Positions 43,878 to 56,120 of a DNA stretch of 64,000 nucleotides are shown here, one piece after another. Origin of the DNA: Gonium pectorale (taxonomy: Eukaryota > Chlorophyta > Chlorophyceae > Chlamydomonadales > Volvocaceae); assembly GCA_001584585.1 (NCBI GenBank), contig LSYV01000011.1:1399630-1463629 (forward strand), in the 5' to 3' direction. Each line of letters starts with the position of its first letter. The stretch's first letter is position 1. Made by a program: the position numbers and the translations under genes. A model generated the notes under the pieces. The model was not told where the DNA came from. It did no database searches and saw nothing but the letters and a program-made list of their open reading frames with translations.

Positions 43878-46800
43878 CTACCGCTGCCGCCCCAGCAGGT
43901 TGCCCAGCAGGCACAGCTGCTCCTCGGGGGAGGACCCCATCGCGCGCCACAGGAAGCGCGGCAGCAGCAGCACGCGCACACCGAGCGCCTCCAGCAGCCG
44001 CTGCCGCAGCCGCGTGTGGCCCAGCGGGATGTACGGCGGGTTACTGCAGGGCGGCGAGCGGGGAGCGTGAGCCGGGGGTGGGGGTGGGCAGCAGCGGTAT
44101 TGGACGGGTCGCGGGCGGCCTCTTCTTGGCGGCGCTGGCGAACCAGCGGCAGCACCAGAGCGCCTGGAACAAGATGAGAGGCCGATGAGTCAGCAGTTTT
44201 GAGTGGTCCTGGCCAGCAAAGCACCGTCCAAGCTTGAGTAATGTGTCCGCCTCACGCCTCACGCCTCACGGGCAGCACTGCCGTGTGCCGTCCAGCCCCA
44301 TCACGTCACCTGACCAGGGCGCCGAGTACCGTAGTACGACGACGCCCACGCACACAGATCCCCCGGGCCACGGACTCCAGTTCGCGACGCACCTGGTGGT
44401 GTCGTGCGGTCCCAGCAGCAGCACCGCCACGGGCAACGGCGGTGACCCGTGGGTCGGCCAGCCCGCACCCGCACCCGCACCCGCCTCGTCGGCCGCCGGC
44501 GGCGGCGGAAGCAGCAGGTCCGCCACGGCGGCGCCGCCGGCGGCCGACCAGCGCGCGAGCGGTTCGCTGCCGGTGAGGTCGTGCAGCGCCTGCAGCGGGG
44601 GAGGGCCACGCGGGCGGGAAGGTACTGCCGGGGGTACTGGTGGGGGGGGGGGCCGGCGCGTGTCAGGGGTCATTGGGTGGGAGGGCTTTACCGGGCTCGA
44701 GGGGTAGGCTTGTCCCAGGGTTGGGATTGGGGAACAGCGCACTGCAGGGCGCAGCCCACAGCGGTTCAGGGCAGGAGCGCGTGCCACCGGGTTCTGGTGG
44801 GGAAGCCTCATCCAAATGGACAAGGGCGCGCCGAGGCGGCTCGGAGACGAGTGACCCCGCAGCGCCAGCGGGCCATGAACCCAACCCAACCACACGGCCC
44901 CGACGTCGGCAGCGGCAGCGGCTGTGTGTGAGACTGCACGTGGGCACCGTCACGATCCGACTCCAGCCGGTAGGTCCGACACGCTCCGACACCCACCAGG
45001 GCGACCTCCAGCTTCCACAGCTCCCCCGGCTCGCCCTCCGCCGCCTCCAGCCGCGCCACCTCCGCCGCCGCCTCCTCGCGAGCAGCCGCCCGACAGGCCG
45101 CCAGCAGCCCGGGCGGCAGCAGCCTTGCAGCGGGCTCCTCAGCGGACCGGGCTCCGGCGCCGCCCGCGTCGGGCGCAGCGACCTCCCACAGCTCCCGCCC
45201 GCTCGCCTCATCGTACACCTTACGTAAGGTGTACGGCAACGGGCCCGAGGCCAGCGCGACCGCGCTCTCGGTGGCTGTCGCCGTACCTGCCTCGAGCCCG
45301 CTACCCTCGCCGCCGCAGCCGCCGCTGCCCCCACTCAACGCAGCCCGGGGAGGGGCGGCGCCGCGCAGGCCCGCAGCGGAGGCTGCCGCCGCGGGCGGTG
45401 GAACGGAGATTGAGTCCCAGTCAACGTCTGACCAGGAGGAGTCGTACGGGTCGGCCTCGTCGTACGCGCCAAGCTCGTCGGTCCCGCGTCGGCGCCGGCT
45501 GCTACGCCGTCGCTGCGGCGGGTATGCCTGCTCGGGCTGCGGCGACCCCGTCGGCCCCGTCGGAGCCGTCGTCTCCTGCTCCTCCTGCAGCTCTGGCTGC
45601 GACCAGCCTCTCTCCGCCGCAGCGGCGCCGCAGTGAGGAGCCGTGGGGGGCTCTTCCGCTGAGGTTGCAAAGCTACGCGCCCCCGCCCACGCCGACGCCG
45701 ATGCGAAGAGTGGCTCGCGGCCGCCACCGCTGCGAAACTGCCGCTGTGAGCCTCCGCCGCCGCGTCCCGGCGAGCCCCACGGGCTGGGGCTGTGGGCCCC
45801 CGCCTCGCCACCTTCTTCATCCCCACTTGCCCTTGCGATCGCAGCCACCTCCTCCTCCCAACGCTCATGGTCCCAGGAAACGGATCCAGCAGACTCGAAG
45901 CCGGAATCCGCCCCCTCCGCCTCCAGCATCTGTCCAACCAGCTGTGACGCGCCGTACAGCTGCCGCAGCGCCGCAGCCCCGCCAAATGCCCCCGGCGGCT
46001 GCCGCCCCAGCGCCTCGCGCAGCTCCGCCGCCAGGCGCCGCCGCAGCTCCCGCCCGCCACCGCCGCCGCCTCCCGGCGGCAGCAGCGCCAGGGCCGTCAC
46101 CGCCCGGACCAGCTCCGCCGGCGCCAGCTGGTCACAGCGGCCCAGCATGCCGCCAATCAGCACCGCCAGCGCGCCCTCGGTGGCGCCCGACCGGCGGCCT
46201 CTGCCGCCGCCGCCGCCGGCGCTGCGGCCACTGCCGCGGTTGCCAACGGTGCCGGACGCGGAGGTGGCGGCGGCAGTGCCCCGCTCGGCATCCGCCGGGT
46301 CGGTGAGCCCGAGGCCCAGCACGCCGGCCCCCGGGGTGGACTCGTCCACGCGTACGTCCAGCCGCAGCTGGGCCACCGACCACAGCAGCTCGCAGGCCTG
46401 GCAGGGGCGGGTGCGGGTGCGGGGGGCGCTGCGGGGTGGGGTCGAGATGCCTGCGTTCGTGCATTGTGTGCGGAGAAGAGTCAGCTCGGTGTGTGTGGGG
46501 GGGGGGGCGCGCAAGCCAGGCAGACGAGCTTAGCCGAGAAGGCATGTGTGCAGACGGGTCTGGCATTAAGCCCAGTAGTCGACCGCAGCAGCAGCAGCTG
46601 CTTGCAGAGCGGGAGTGGGGGCGGGGGCCGGGGTGGGTTGTGGAACGTGGTTGCAGGTCTACCGTAGCCTGCAGCGCAAGAGCGCAAGGCGTTGAGTTGG
46701 CTGCAGGTGTCGGTGGAAGGACCGTCGGCGTGGGAGCGTTGTACAGTGCAGATGGTCCCCACGCCTGGCCCTAGGCGCCACCGAGTCACTGGGGTACAGT

Positions 46801-49800
46801 AGCCTTGCTACCTTACGGTGAAAAGAAGTCAGCTGTGAGCTGCTTCTCTAAATAAGGGCGCGGGATCCCACTTCCCCCTTCAGGAGGCAGCAGAGCCAGC
46901 GCGCACCTCGTGCGGGCTGAGCTGCTCCGCTAGGCCCGACAGCGCCCGACCCACGGGTCCGCCGGCCAGCGCAAGCTCCCCCTCCCGGTGGCCCAGCGCC
47001 GCCAGGGAGCCCAGCAGCGCAGGCAGCTGGGAGGCGGTGAGGTGCCGCAGCCGCCGGGAGGTCACCTGGGGCGGGAGGGGAGGGGAGGGGGAGGGGCAAG
47101 TCGTGAAGGAAACGGGGCAGGGGCGGCCTGGCGTGGCAGGCAGGACCACAACGTAGTGCACCGAGATGCCCAGGTTTGAACTGGAGAAGGTGGTGTTACG
47201 AGACAAGTGAAATAACGGTGGCATTGGAGGATGGGCTTTGCTCTTTTGAGTCCTTTTCCCCAAGTGCCCCAAAGCACGCACTACCGCCCAGCAGGGGGCA
47301 CCCGGGCGGGCCCTGCCACGCCTCCTTGCCCTCCGGCCACCGGCGTACCCGTCGAACATCCTCCGTTCAAGCCCCCCGGGGGCCACTGCAACGCACCATG
47401 CCGATCGCGGTACACAGCTGAGTGTCGTAATGAACCGCCGCCGCGTACGACCGGGCGATGGTCGCCAACTGGTCGTTGTCGTACGAGGACTTGTACGGCA
47501 CAACAACGGTCGCCAGCGCCGCCAGCAGCTGCCGCTGCTGCTGTCCCGCCGTCACGAAGGCCCAGACCAGGTTGGTGACGGACGCGGCGTCCAGCGGCGG
47601 CGGCCCCCCGGTGGCCACGGACGCGGCGGCGGCAACGGAGGCGTACGAAGGCGCTGCGGCGGCAGCGGCCTCCACCCTCTCGAGGTACGGCATCAATAGC
47701 TCCAGGGTGGCGCCCGCCAGTTGTCCGAAGAGGCGGGGGTCGGCCCGGCCCACTTTGGCATACGCCCACGCGACCCTGCGGCCGGCAGCGGCAGCGCAAG
47801 CATGGAGGCTGCTCACGGCCTGTAGTACCGGTAGCGTCATGGCTTCGCGGCCCTTTGTTTCCTCTCCGTCACGCGCACACGTCCTTGATGTCCCACGCCT
47901 CCCGCCCCGCCCCGCCTGCCCCGCCGGGCCCACCCTCACTTGGCAAGGTGCTCGCCCTCCATGTCCCCCGCCGCCGCCGCCGCGCCCGCCGCCGCCGCCA
48001 GCCGCTGCCAGATGGCGGCCATGGCGGCCGGCACCAGCCACACCTGCTCCGGCGGGGCCCGGGACTGCAGCTGCAGGCCGTGCCGCCGCCGCCGCCAGCG
48101 CGGCACAGCCGGAGCCGGCGCAGCGGACCCCGGCGCGGCGGTAGCCGTCCGGAGGGCGTCGGCTGCCGTCGACTGAAACCCATCGGGCGTTTCCTCCGAG
48201 AGCGAGAGCGAGAGCGATGGACGGGGCGCCGGATCCGCGGCGACTTCCGCAGCCTGGTGCTCCTGGGCCGCCCCATCCGGCGCTTGCGGGCGTGCAGTCC
48301 CGGGCACGGCGGTGCTCCCGGCCGTCGCCGCAGCGGCACCTGCTTCCAGCTCCCGCTCCCCGCCGTTCGTATCGGCCCCGGCAGCCGACACCGGCTCCTG
48401 TTGCAACTCCGGCTGCACCGCGTCTCCCGCGCCGCTCAGCGCCCGCGCCGCCGCAGGCCCTGCGCTCGGCTCCAGCCCCACATCCGCTCTCGCCGTTGCC
48501 CCCTCACCCGCTCCCAGCCTCCCCACCCCCGCCTCCTCCGCCGCCTCCTGCGCGCCCGCCTCGGCACCGCCGCTGCCGCCGGCCGCCACGTGGCCCACGA
48601 CCCGCGCGCCGCCGCCCGCCGCCACCCGCGCCCTCGCCGTACCCGCCGGGAGCTTGACCGCCTGGTGGAGGTCGCCGTACAGCAGCTCCAGCGCCGCAAG
48701 GCCCCACGCCAGCCCCGCCAGGTCGCCGCCGCCGCAGCGGCGCAGCTTCCGGCCATGCCCCGCCAGCAGCGCGGCGCACAGCTGCGGCACCGCCTCGGGC
48801 GGGGCGTAGCGCAGGCGGGCCAGCGCGGCCACGCAGGCGGCCAAGGCGGGGCCGCTGACGGGGTCTGGGGAGGAGAGGGTGCCGGCCGCCAGGAACCTGG
48901 GGGGAAAGGAGGGGTTGGCGGTTGACGGTTAGCGGTTGACGGCCACGGTGGCGACAGGTGCAGGGGGGCACTGCTGACGGCGAAGTGTTTGGAAGGGAGC
49001 CGTGTGATACGCGGTGGGGATACGTGGGAGCAAGGACTGGGCGGCGGGTGGGCCGGGCGGCGAGGCGGCCGCTGGCCTAGTGGGCGACGGGGGCTGGAGG
49101 GAGGGCTACGCGAGAGACGGACAGCGATCCATGGATCTGCCCGACCGCGGCGGCAGTCAGATATAAAACAGAAACGTAGCGGCCCTTCCGGCGCGGCTCA
49201 TCTCCACCTTTGCCCAACACAAAACCTGCCGCCAGGCCCACCGACCGAAGCGCGACGACGCGCTCGGCCGCACCGGGCCCCCCACCTGACCAGCTGCCAC
49301 CCCGCCCCGCCCGCCCCCACCTGACCAGCTGCCGCACGCGCGCGCCGGCGTTATCGTCGCGCAGGTCGAGGTCCGGTAGGCGTGCCAGCAGCTCCGCGGC
49401 GTGGCCGCTTCGGAACCAGCGGCCCGCCTCGTACAGCAGCAGCTCGGCGTCGCGCAAGGAGGCCAGGGCCGCGATGCGGCGGGACAGCTCGGCGTCGCGG
49501 TCGGCGGACGGCATCCGGGAGAGGCCGCCCGGCCGGCCGGCGCCGGTACCAGCAACGACGTCGGCGCCCGTACCAACACTGACGTCAGCCACTGCGTCGG
49601 CAGTCGCGACGCTGGCAGCCGCGGCGCTGGCAGCAGGGTCGGCGGCACCGGCGTCAGCAGGCGTCCCCGCGCCCGGGGATGTATGGGCACCGGAAGCAAG
49701 GGGGGTGGCTCCGCCGATGCCGCCGATCGGGCCGTCCGGGTCCGGGACGCGGCGCGGGAGGGCGCCGCTGCCCGCAACACCGGCATCTGCCGCGCGTGAC

Positions 49801-50633
49801 ACAGGCGCAGCGGCGCTTGCCGCCTCGCCAGCCGCTGCCTCGCCAGCCGCCCCGTCAAACTCAGCTGCAGCGCTGCCCAGCGCTGCGCCACCGCGGGGCT
49901 CTTCCCCATGCGCTCGGATGCCGCCCTGGCCGTGCCAAAGCTTTTCCACACGGGCCTGTGACTGTGCACCATGCGCGGTGGGCCCAGCCCAAGGTGCAGG
50001 TGCGGAGACGGTGGCAGCTGCGGCGGCTGCCGCCGGCGAGCCACCACGCTGCTGAAAGGGTTGCGGCGTCGGTTCCTGTAACTGCCCGGCAGCCCTGGCC
50101 CCGGCCGCATGCAGCGCCGGCGCAGACTGGCCGCGGGCGACATCGCCGCGACGGCCGCCAAGTGCGGGGCCATCGCTGGCTGGCTGGGCCCCTCTCCCGC
50201 GCTGCGCGCCGCCGCCGCCGAGGGGCCCATCGCACGTGGGATCGCGCCGCTTGCCACCGGCGCCGCCGCCGCCGCCCCACCACTCCCGGTCGCCGCCGTC
50301 GGGCCGACTCCCGTCTAGGGCGGATCGCAGCCGCTGTAGCCGCGCCCTCAGGCCGGCGTCCTCGCCGCCCCGCCGTCGCGGGCGGTGAGCCTCCCAGGCA
50401 TCGGCATCAGGACCTCCCCGAGCCTCCTGGTTGCCCCCACCGATGTCGCCAGCGGGTTGCGGCTGCCTGGCACGGGATAGCCCAGCCGTGTGCTCTCCAG
50501 CTCCTGCGTAAGAAGCGCGCCGATGGGGCTGGCTTTCGGAGAACAGAGGTGCAACCAGAGCTGCGGTGCAATGAGAGAGAGATGGAGGTGACGGCGGCAC
50601 GGCAGGCGGTCTATGCGGGGATTCAGGGTGCAA
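43878..50633 (-). CDS. Large RAP-domain protein, probable organelle RNA factor
   Basis: Minus-strand gene with exons about 50633-49321, 48896-47940, 47808-47397, 47065-46907, 46397-44997, 44589-44393 and 44043-43878. Phases agree at every junction, giving about 1,530 residues. Helical repeat segments of the kind found in FASTK/RAP and octotricopeptide-repeat proteins recur: SLRDAELLLYEAGRWF in exon 1, GGDLAGLAWGLAALELLYGD in exon 2, ASVTNLVWAFVTAGQQQRQ in exon 3, LTASQLPALLGSLAALGHR in exon 4 and ACELLWSVAQLRLD in exon 5. The C-terminus is a RAP domain: VAVLLLGPHDTT, then GHTRLRQRLLEALGVRVLLL and PRFLWRAM. Such proteins bind organelle transcripts; chloroplast or mitochondrial targeting is expected. 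The 5' end is unresolved because the frame opens without an ATG at 50633. Long Ala/Gly/Ser linkers are typical. Confidence 0.8.
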
Positions 50634-53176
50634 GGACGCGGCAAGGTCGAGGGGTGCGGCGGAAGTGGTAGTGGGAAGGGGTCGTTCGGTGCGGGTATGA
50701 AGTGCGGTGTGTTTGCTGCGCGGCGCTCACCCGTCCCTGCCCAGGGCTCTCCATCGGCGGGCGGGGTCCCAGATGGCCTCTCAGTCGCCCGGGGACCGGG
50801 GCTTTGCATGGCTGCATCGACGCCTTCCCCTGCCCTAGCTGCGGAGTTGAGGTGCCGGGCGGCCGCCCCCCTCGCGGCCTAGGGGAGAGACCGACAAGAT
50901 TATCAGTTGTTGATGGTCTGCGGCTACATTGCCGCCGGTCTCCGACGAGCATTATGACAACCCGCGATCGCCATCACAACGTACGATGAGGTTGCCTTAC
51001 TTCGCACTTACCGCTATAAGTTCACAGCCTAACAAAGCATGGCCCGGAAGCAACCAGCGCAGTCGCGCCGGCACTGCCATGATGAGACTTCCGCGACACG
51101 TCTCTAAAGGTGATGAAACATACAATAGGTCATAGTAATCGGGGACCTACGTCACGGGTGCATCCCAGGTTGACTAATCGGCACAGGATCGCGTCGCCAG
51201 TACGGCCCCGTACACGCCGCCGTGGCCAAGCTGGGGTGAGGTGCGGGTGGGTTCGGGGGGGGCAGCCATCTATCACTTCACCTCGTAGGGCCACGGACGC
51301 AGCCCTGCTGGGATGCCCATTTGCATTGCACAGTCTGGCCGCGAAACCCACATGCTTCACCAGCCGACGTCCGTACTCAGTCTCCCCTCGTCCCCTGTCC
51401 GGACTGCTTGTCGTGTGCCACCGTTGGCATCGGCGAATCTTGGTAACACCATCCCCCGCGTCCTGCGGGGGCTGCGCCACACCTGTACGGCAGCGTGAGC
51501 CTCAGGGGCGCGTGCCGGTCCGCCATACATGCGGGCGGATCCGGCGCTTCCCATCTTGCAAGCATACCTTTGCCGGTTGAAAGAATAGCGTTAGGGACTA
51601 CACTGCATGCGGGCGTTACGCTGCGAGCGACCCTACAGCGGCATCCACAACATATCATGGGGATAGCGATCCTACCAGGGAGGCGGTTAACCGAACTAAT
51701 GGGCAAGGGTGGTGCCAAGAACTGGCACGGGCCACCTTTGGGCCCTGACATGCTCGCACGATCTTCGTGCGACGCGCGTGAGCACTGAGCAATGTGTCCC
51801 TGGGCTGCCCACCCCGCTGGTGCATCGTTATCAAACTCTGGCCGCGCGGGGCCCATGTCACCGGTGCGCATTTCGCGATGATGCGAAGGGCGCTTCCGTG
51901 TTACGGGCACGGTTACATGTGCATGTTTTGCAGATGAGGACCTGCACACGGAGCACACGGGGGACCCAGAAGGAAGCACCGCCGATCGAATGGGTGTACG
52001 GGAGGATGGAGAGCCCCATCATGCAGGTGCCATTGCCTGAAATCCATCGGGCGATAGCCAAGTACCGCAGAGCACGGATTGAGGGGTGTGGGCAGCGTCC
52101 ACGGCAACCAAGCCACGCTACAGCACCAAACCTCCACCAAGCCTTTCGCAGTGACGGTTGCCCTCTGCAGCAGTATCACCCAAGCCATGAGCATTTGACT
52201 AGATACAAGAGAGCGCAGCTAGCGCTCCTTACGCTGCACAAGCGCCGTCCTTGCCCCCACAGGCGTGAGCCCGCAATGCATTAACGAATTTTCCGTATGC
52301 CAACGTAGACGTTCCAGTAGGGTAAAAGTTGACAGAGTAGATGACAGCAAGCGCAAGGGCAACGGCCATCTCGTGGGCCCATGGCCCAGCGCGGGACTCG
52401 ACCATTCAGTGCCCAACCCAACCTCACCGTCCCACCCGCCGCAGTCCAAGCCGTCAGCGCCTCCCTGCTCATCCCAGTACGGTATGCCAGTCCGAGCGCG
52501 AGCTCCCGGACACGCCGGTAGCACTCTGGGAACGGCCAGCTCACCCCTTTTCGGAAAGCGCGGCCGGATAGCTGGGTATGTAGGCCTGCATCATTCATCA
52601 ATCGATCGCTACCCGATATCCTTCAGTACGGTACCCTTGTCTCAGAAAGACAGCACAGGGCGGCACCCGAAAAGGGGAGCACGCAAGCACAGCGCCTTTA
52701 GGAGCACTCACCGCCTCTGTCACCCTCATCTCTCGTCTCTCGCAGTCGGGGCAATGGTCCGAGCGCTACGAGATGTACGGCAACAACAGAGTACTTGCAA
52801 CGACCCAACGAGCCGAGGCAACTGCAACCAGTACAAGTACAGTCTCATGGGTGCATGGGACGCAGCCGCCCCACCAGGACCACCGACCACGACGGCCCCG
52901 CCCGCCGTGTGCATTACAACTCCCGCCTGGTGAGGGGTCCGCAACGCCGCTGGCAACATAGTACACCTGGCCCCGCCACATGAACGAAAGCAAGCGTCTC
53001 ACAACAAAACAAAAGCACAAAAAGCCGGCCCCTCCGTCAGTTCACCTTGAACCGGAGGATCACACATAGCACCAATCACGGTCACACCCAACAGCATTCT
53101 CTTTGTTCTTTTACTGGGCCCTTCTCCTCTCCTCCACGCTCATCAACACTCAGCCGGGGGGTGGCAGTATCCGCTG
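50634..53176. other. Spacer between the RAP and Rab genes
   Basis: About 2.5 kb. The RAP gene's first exon and promoter should lie in its left part. A plus-strand frame at 52265-52933 and a minus-strand frame at 51377-51979 are open but show no recognisable domain or splice support. Confidence 0.4.
52914..52918 (-). terminator. TGTAA poly(A) signal candidate for the Rab gene
   Basis: TTACA on the plus strand, about 260 bases past the Rab stop codon in the transcribed direction. Confidence 0.4.
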
Positions 53177-55652
53177 CTAACAGTAGCAGTAGTCGTACAT
53201 GTTGTACGAGCTGGGCATGTCCAGCCGTACGGTTCCGGGGCGCACCCCACAGGCTGCGTCCTCTGTGAGCGAGGGCGTCTCCAAGATCTGCATCGGGGCA
53301 CGGCATAGGGGCCCCGGGGAGGAGGGCGGCGGGTTCGGGATTGACGCGGCCTGTGCGTACTAGATGACGTGGGCGCGAAAGGAAAACGACACAGTATGGA
53401 AGGCGGGAACGACTCGTGGAGGAGCGGTTATGACGCACACGCGGCCACAAGCCCGCAACGCCGACGACCGCGACGACACTTCAGCCGCCAACCCCCAGGA
53501 CAAAGCCACCTCGGCAGCGCAGGCATGCTCGTCGACCAGGCTACGCCCAACGGTGCCGCAGACCCGTGCCTGATGGCCTGGCCCTGGCCTGGCCCACCTT
53601 GAGGACGAGCTCCTCGAACGCCGTGGCCACCGCCACGTTGGCCTTCGCGGACGTCTCCACAAACAGGCAGCCGTGCTTGCGCGCAAAGTCTGAGCCCTCC
53701 TGCCAGCTCACGCGGCGCGCATCGCCCTGCGGACGGACACCCGTCGGCGCACGGTGCACGGCGCGGCTCTGGCTGGAAGACACATGCGCTACGGCGGCAG
53801 CGCCCGGCAGGCGGCCGACCAGCAGCAAAGGAAGACTGCTGGCAGGGTGGCGCCGAGCCGCATGCGGGCGCAGCCCCAGTCCGCTTCTTTCCTCCCAGGA
53901 AGCAGCCCAAGCCCATTAGCGCACTCCGCAACGGCCTGAGAGACAGACGCCTCTTCCTATGGCCGCCCGAACCCTCGCATATGGTGACCGACCAGCGGGC
54001 GAGCGGCGAGGGCGTGCCGGCCGCGAGCGTACGCGTGAACGTGGCGCGCTCCCGCTATGCCCGCACGGCCCCTCCCGTACAGCCGTGCGCACCACGTCAA
54101 CCTTGTTGGCCACCACCATGCGTACGGCATCCGTCTCCGTGCCGTACAGTTCCAGCTCCCGCATCCATTGCTCCTCCAGGTGGCGAAGTGTGTCCGGGCG
54201 CGACACGTCGTACACTGCGCGTACGACGGCGCAAGTGCGGGGCGGGACGGGGCGTCAGCGGGCAGCGGCTGAGCGCCGGCAGTGCGCGCGAGCCGCGCGG
54301 CAGCCGTTGGCGGTGGCCTCCGGCGGAGCGATGTGAAGCGACGCCATCACTTTCGCGCTTACGCTCGTCATGTGCGTTTTCCTTTTCAACACACGCGCCA
54401 TTTCAACACACACACGTGCGTGTGACCTGTTTTGAGCATACTGCTCCGCATTCATAAAACAACCACGTACGCATCAGTGGCAACGGCCCCATTCGGGCCG
54501 CGCGGCGCCGTCAGGCGTCACCCCGCAGGTTGCGCCAGAGCTGCCACCGCTGCATGGACGCTCAGCTCAACAGCAGGGCTGCGAGCCGCGGCCAGGGACG
54601 CCCTCGACCGGCGGTCAGAGCGCCAGACGACGCGGGCACGCGCTGCCGACCCACCCCGCCCGGCTCCCTCGCGTGCAACGCCCGAGCGGGTCCCGCCGTT
54701 GCCCCCTGCCACTCCATCGAGTGGCCTCCATGCAGTGAGCATCCCACCCACACAGCAAGCCGGCCACGGCAGGCTGGCAGCGTCCTCTTGTAACTCCCGC
54801 ACACCATGTAGACCGGAGACCGGGCAGCTAAGCGCCTGCCAGCAACCGATCAGTCCGCAAGCTCAGCCGTCCTCAAGAACACCCACCCACCCAGGATGAT
54901 TCCCTTGGCCCCACGGTAGAAGGTGCTGGTCAGCGTGCGGAACTTCTCCTGTCCCGCCGTGTCCCACACCGTCAGCTTGATGCGCTTGTCGTACACGAAC
55001 AGGCGCTTGACCGCGAAGTCAACACCTGACGCACAGGAGCGGCGAGGACGGGTGGCCGTGAGGCTCTCAGGCACAACTGCGCCGTAATTGGGCGCTTGAT
55101 GAACGTGTATACAGGGTCCAGAACGAGGTGCCACCCCGGCTGAGCCTGTGTATCGGTATGCGGCCGCCCTTCCACCGACGCCTCTGTGACCTCCGAGCGC
55201 GGCAGTTGCACGGCCGGACAACGGTAGCACGAGTGTGCTGTTCTGGACGGATGTGTCCTGGCGCAATGCCATGCATACATGGGGGCCTCACCTATGGTCG
55301 ATGCTACCTTGTCGTCAAACGAGTCGTGTGCAAACCGCGTCAGTAGACAGGTCTTGCCCACGCCCGAGTCTCCGAGGAGGAGGATCTAGCAGGGAAGCGG
55401 CGGGCAGAGCCAGTGCATCTCGCGCAGTGTGAAGGCAGAAAAGCATTGGACTGGAGACTCGTGTTAGGATGTTACCAGTTAGGGGGAGGCATGGCACGCC
55501 TGGCAGCAAACCCTACAGCCCCTGGGCCGTGCAGCCACCCCGCGCCAGCCCCGCGAAAGCTCCACCTCTCCTGAACAGGAGACCTCAGCGGCCCACACCT
55601 TGAAGGTGTAGTCGGTGGCCCCTTCCACGGAGGACTGCAGCTCCACGGCCAT
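53177..55652 (-). CDS. RAB18: RabC/Rab18-type small GTPase
   Basis: Vesicle-trafficking GTPase. Six exons: 55652-55599, 55385-55292, 55025-54891, 54214-54093, 53726-53598 and 53287-53177, exactly 214 residues, typical for a Rab. All nucleotide-binding motifs are present: GDSGVGKT (P-loop), the effector-loop TIGVDF, WDTAGQE, NKVD and ETSAK. The stretch FEELVLKILETPSL is characteristic of plant RabC and animal Rab18, which act at the ER and lipid droplets. The C-terminus ends CYC, a CxC double-geranylgeranylation motif for membrane anchoring. The start [11 protein letters not shown] gives the usual short N-terminus. It is divergent from the kinase gene, with about 470 bases between the ATGs. 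Exon 4 to 5 joins as [13 protein letters not shown]. Confidence 0.95.
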
Positions 55653-56120
55653 GGATGCCGCGGTAGGAGCTAGGGCTATGAACAAACGCAGCCTGCTGTC
55701 GTGACCGGGCCCTACATGCTAATGTTAAGCTATTCCGTGGTTTGTAACGGGCCCCGTGTGTAATGCGCGCTACTTTTCGCGCTAAAAAAACCGTCAAGGG
55801 CGGGCCACCGCAACAAACCCCGGCAAGGCAGGTCACAGAGTCAGCACCGCAGCAATGCTCTGCGGGTTGCATTATGCGCTGCAGCCGTCATGCTTCCCGG
55901 CGAGGTACGGCATGGTACGGTGGCCCCAAGCTTATAGTCAGGGCAACTCACATGCACGTCACCTTCTCCCTTCACCTTCACCTACACCTTAGCTTCTGCT
56001 GAACTACCAACGTGCCCGTGGCCTTCGCCACGCGGCTGAGCACCAGCCAGCTCCACCGCGCCACACTCCTGACGACCACTTAATTCCACTTTAGTCCTCT
56101 TCCGCCCACTTCTAGACATA
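55653..56120. promoter_or_regulatory. Divergent promoter region, Rab18 / kinase
   Basis: 468 bases separate the two start codons, which point away from each other. The region should hold both 5'UTRs and promoters. No individual element could be assigned. Confidence 0.5.

Noticed and set aside
44924..46533. Long plus-strand Arg/Pro/Ser-rich ORFs
   Set aside because: They are antisense shadows of the RAP gene, whose exons agree in phase and encode recognisable helical and RAP segments.
51377..52933. Possible genes between the RAP and Rab loci
   Set aside because: Frames are open but have no domain, no consistent splice pattern and biased composition.
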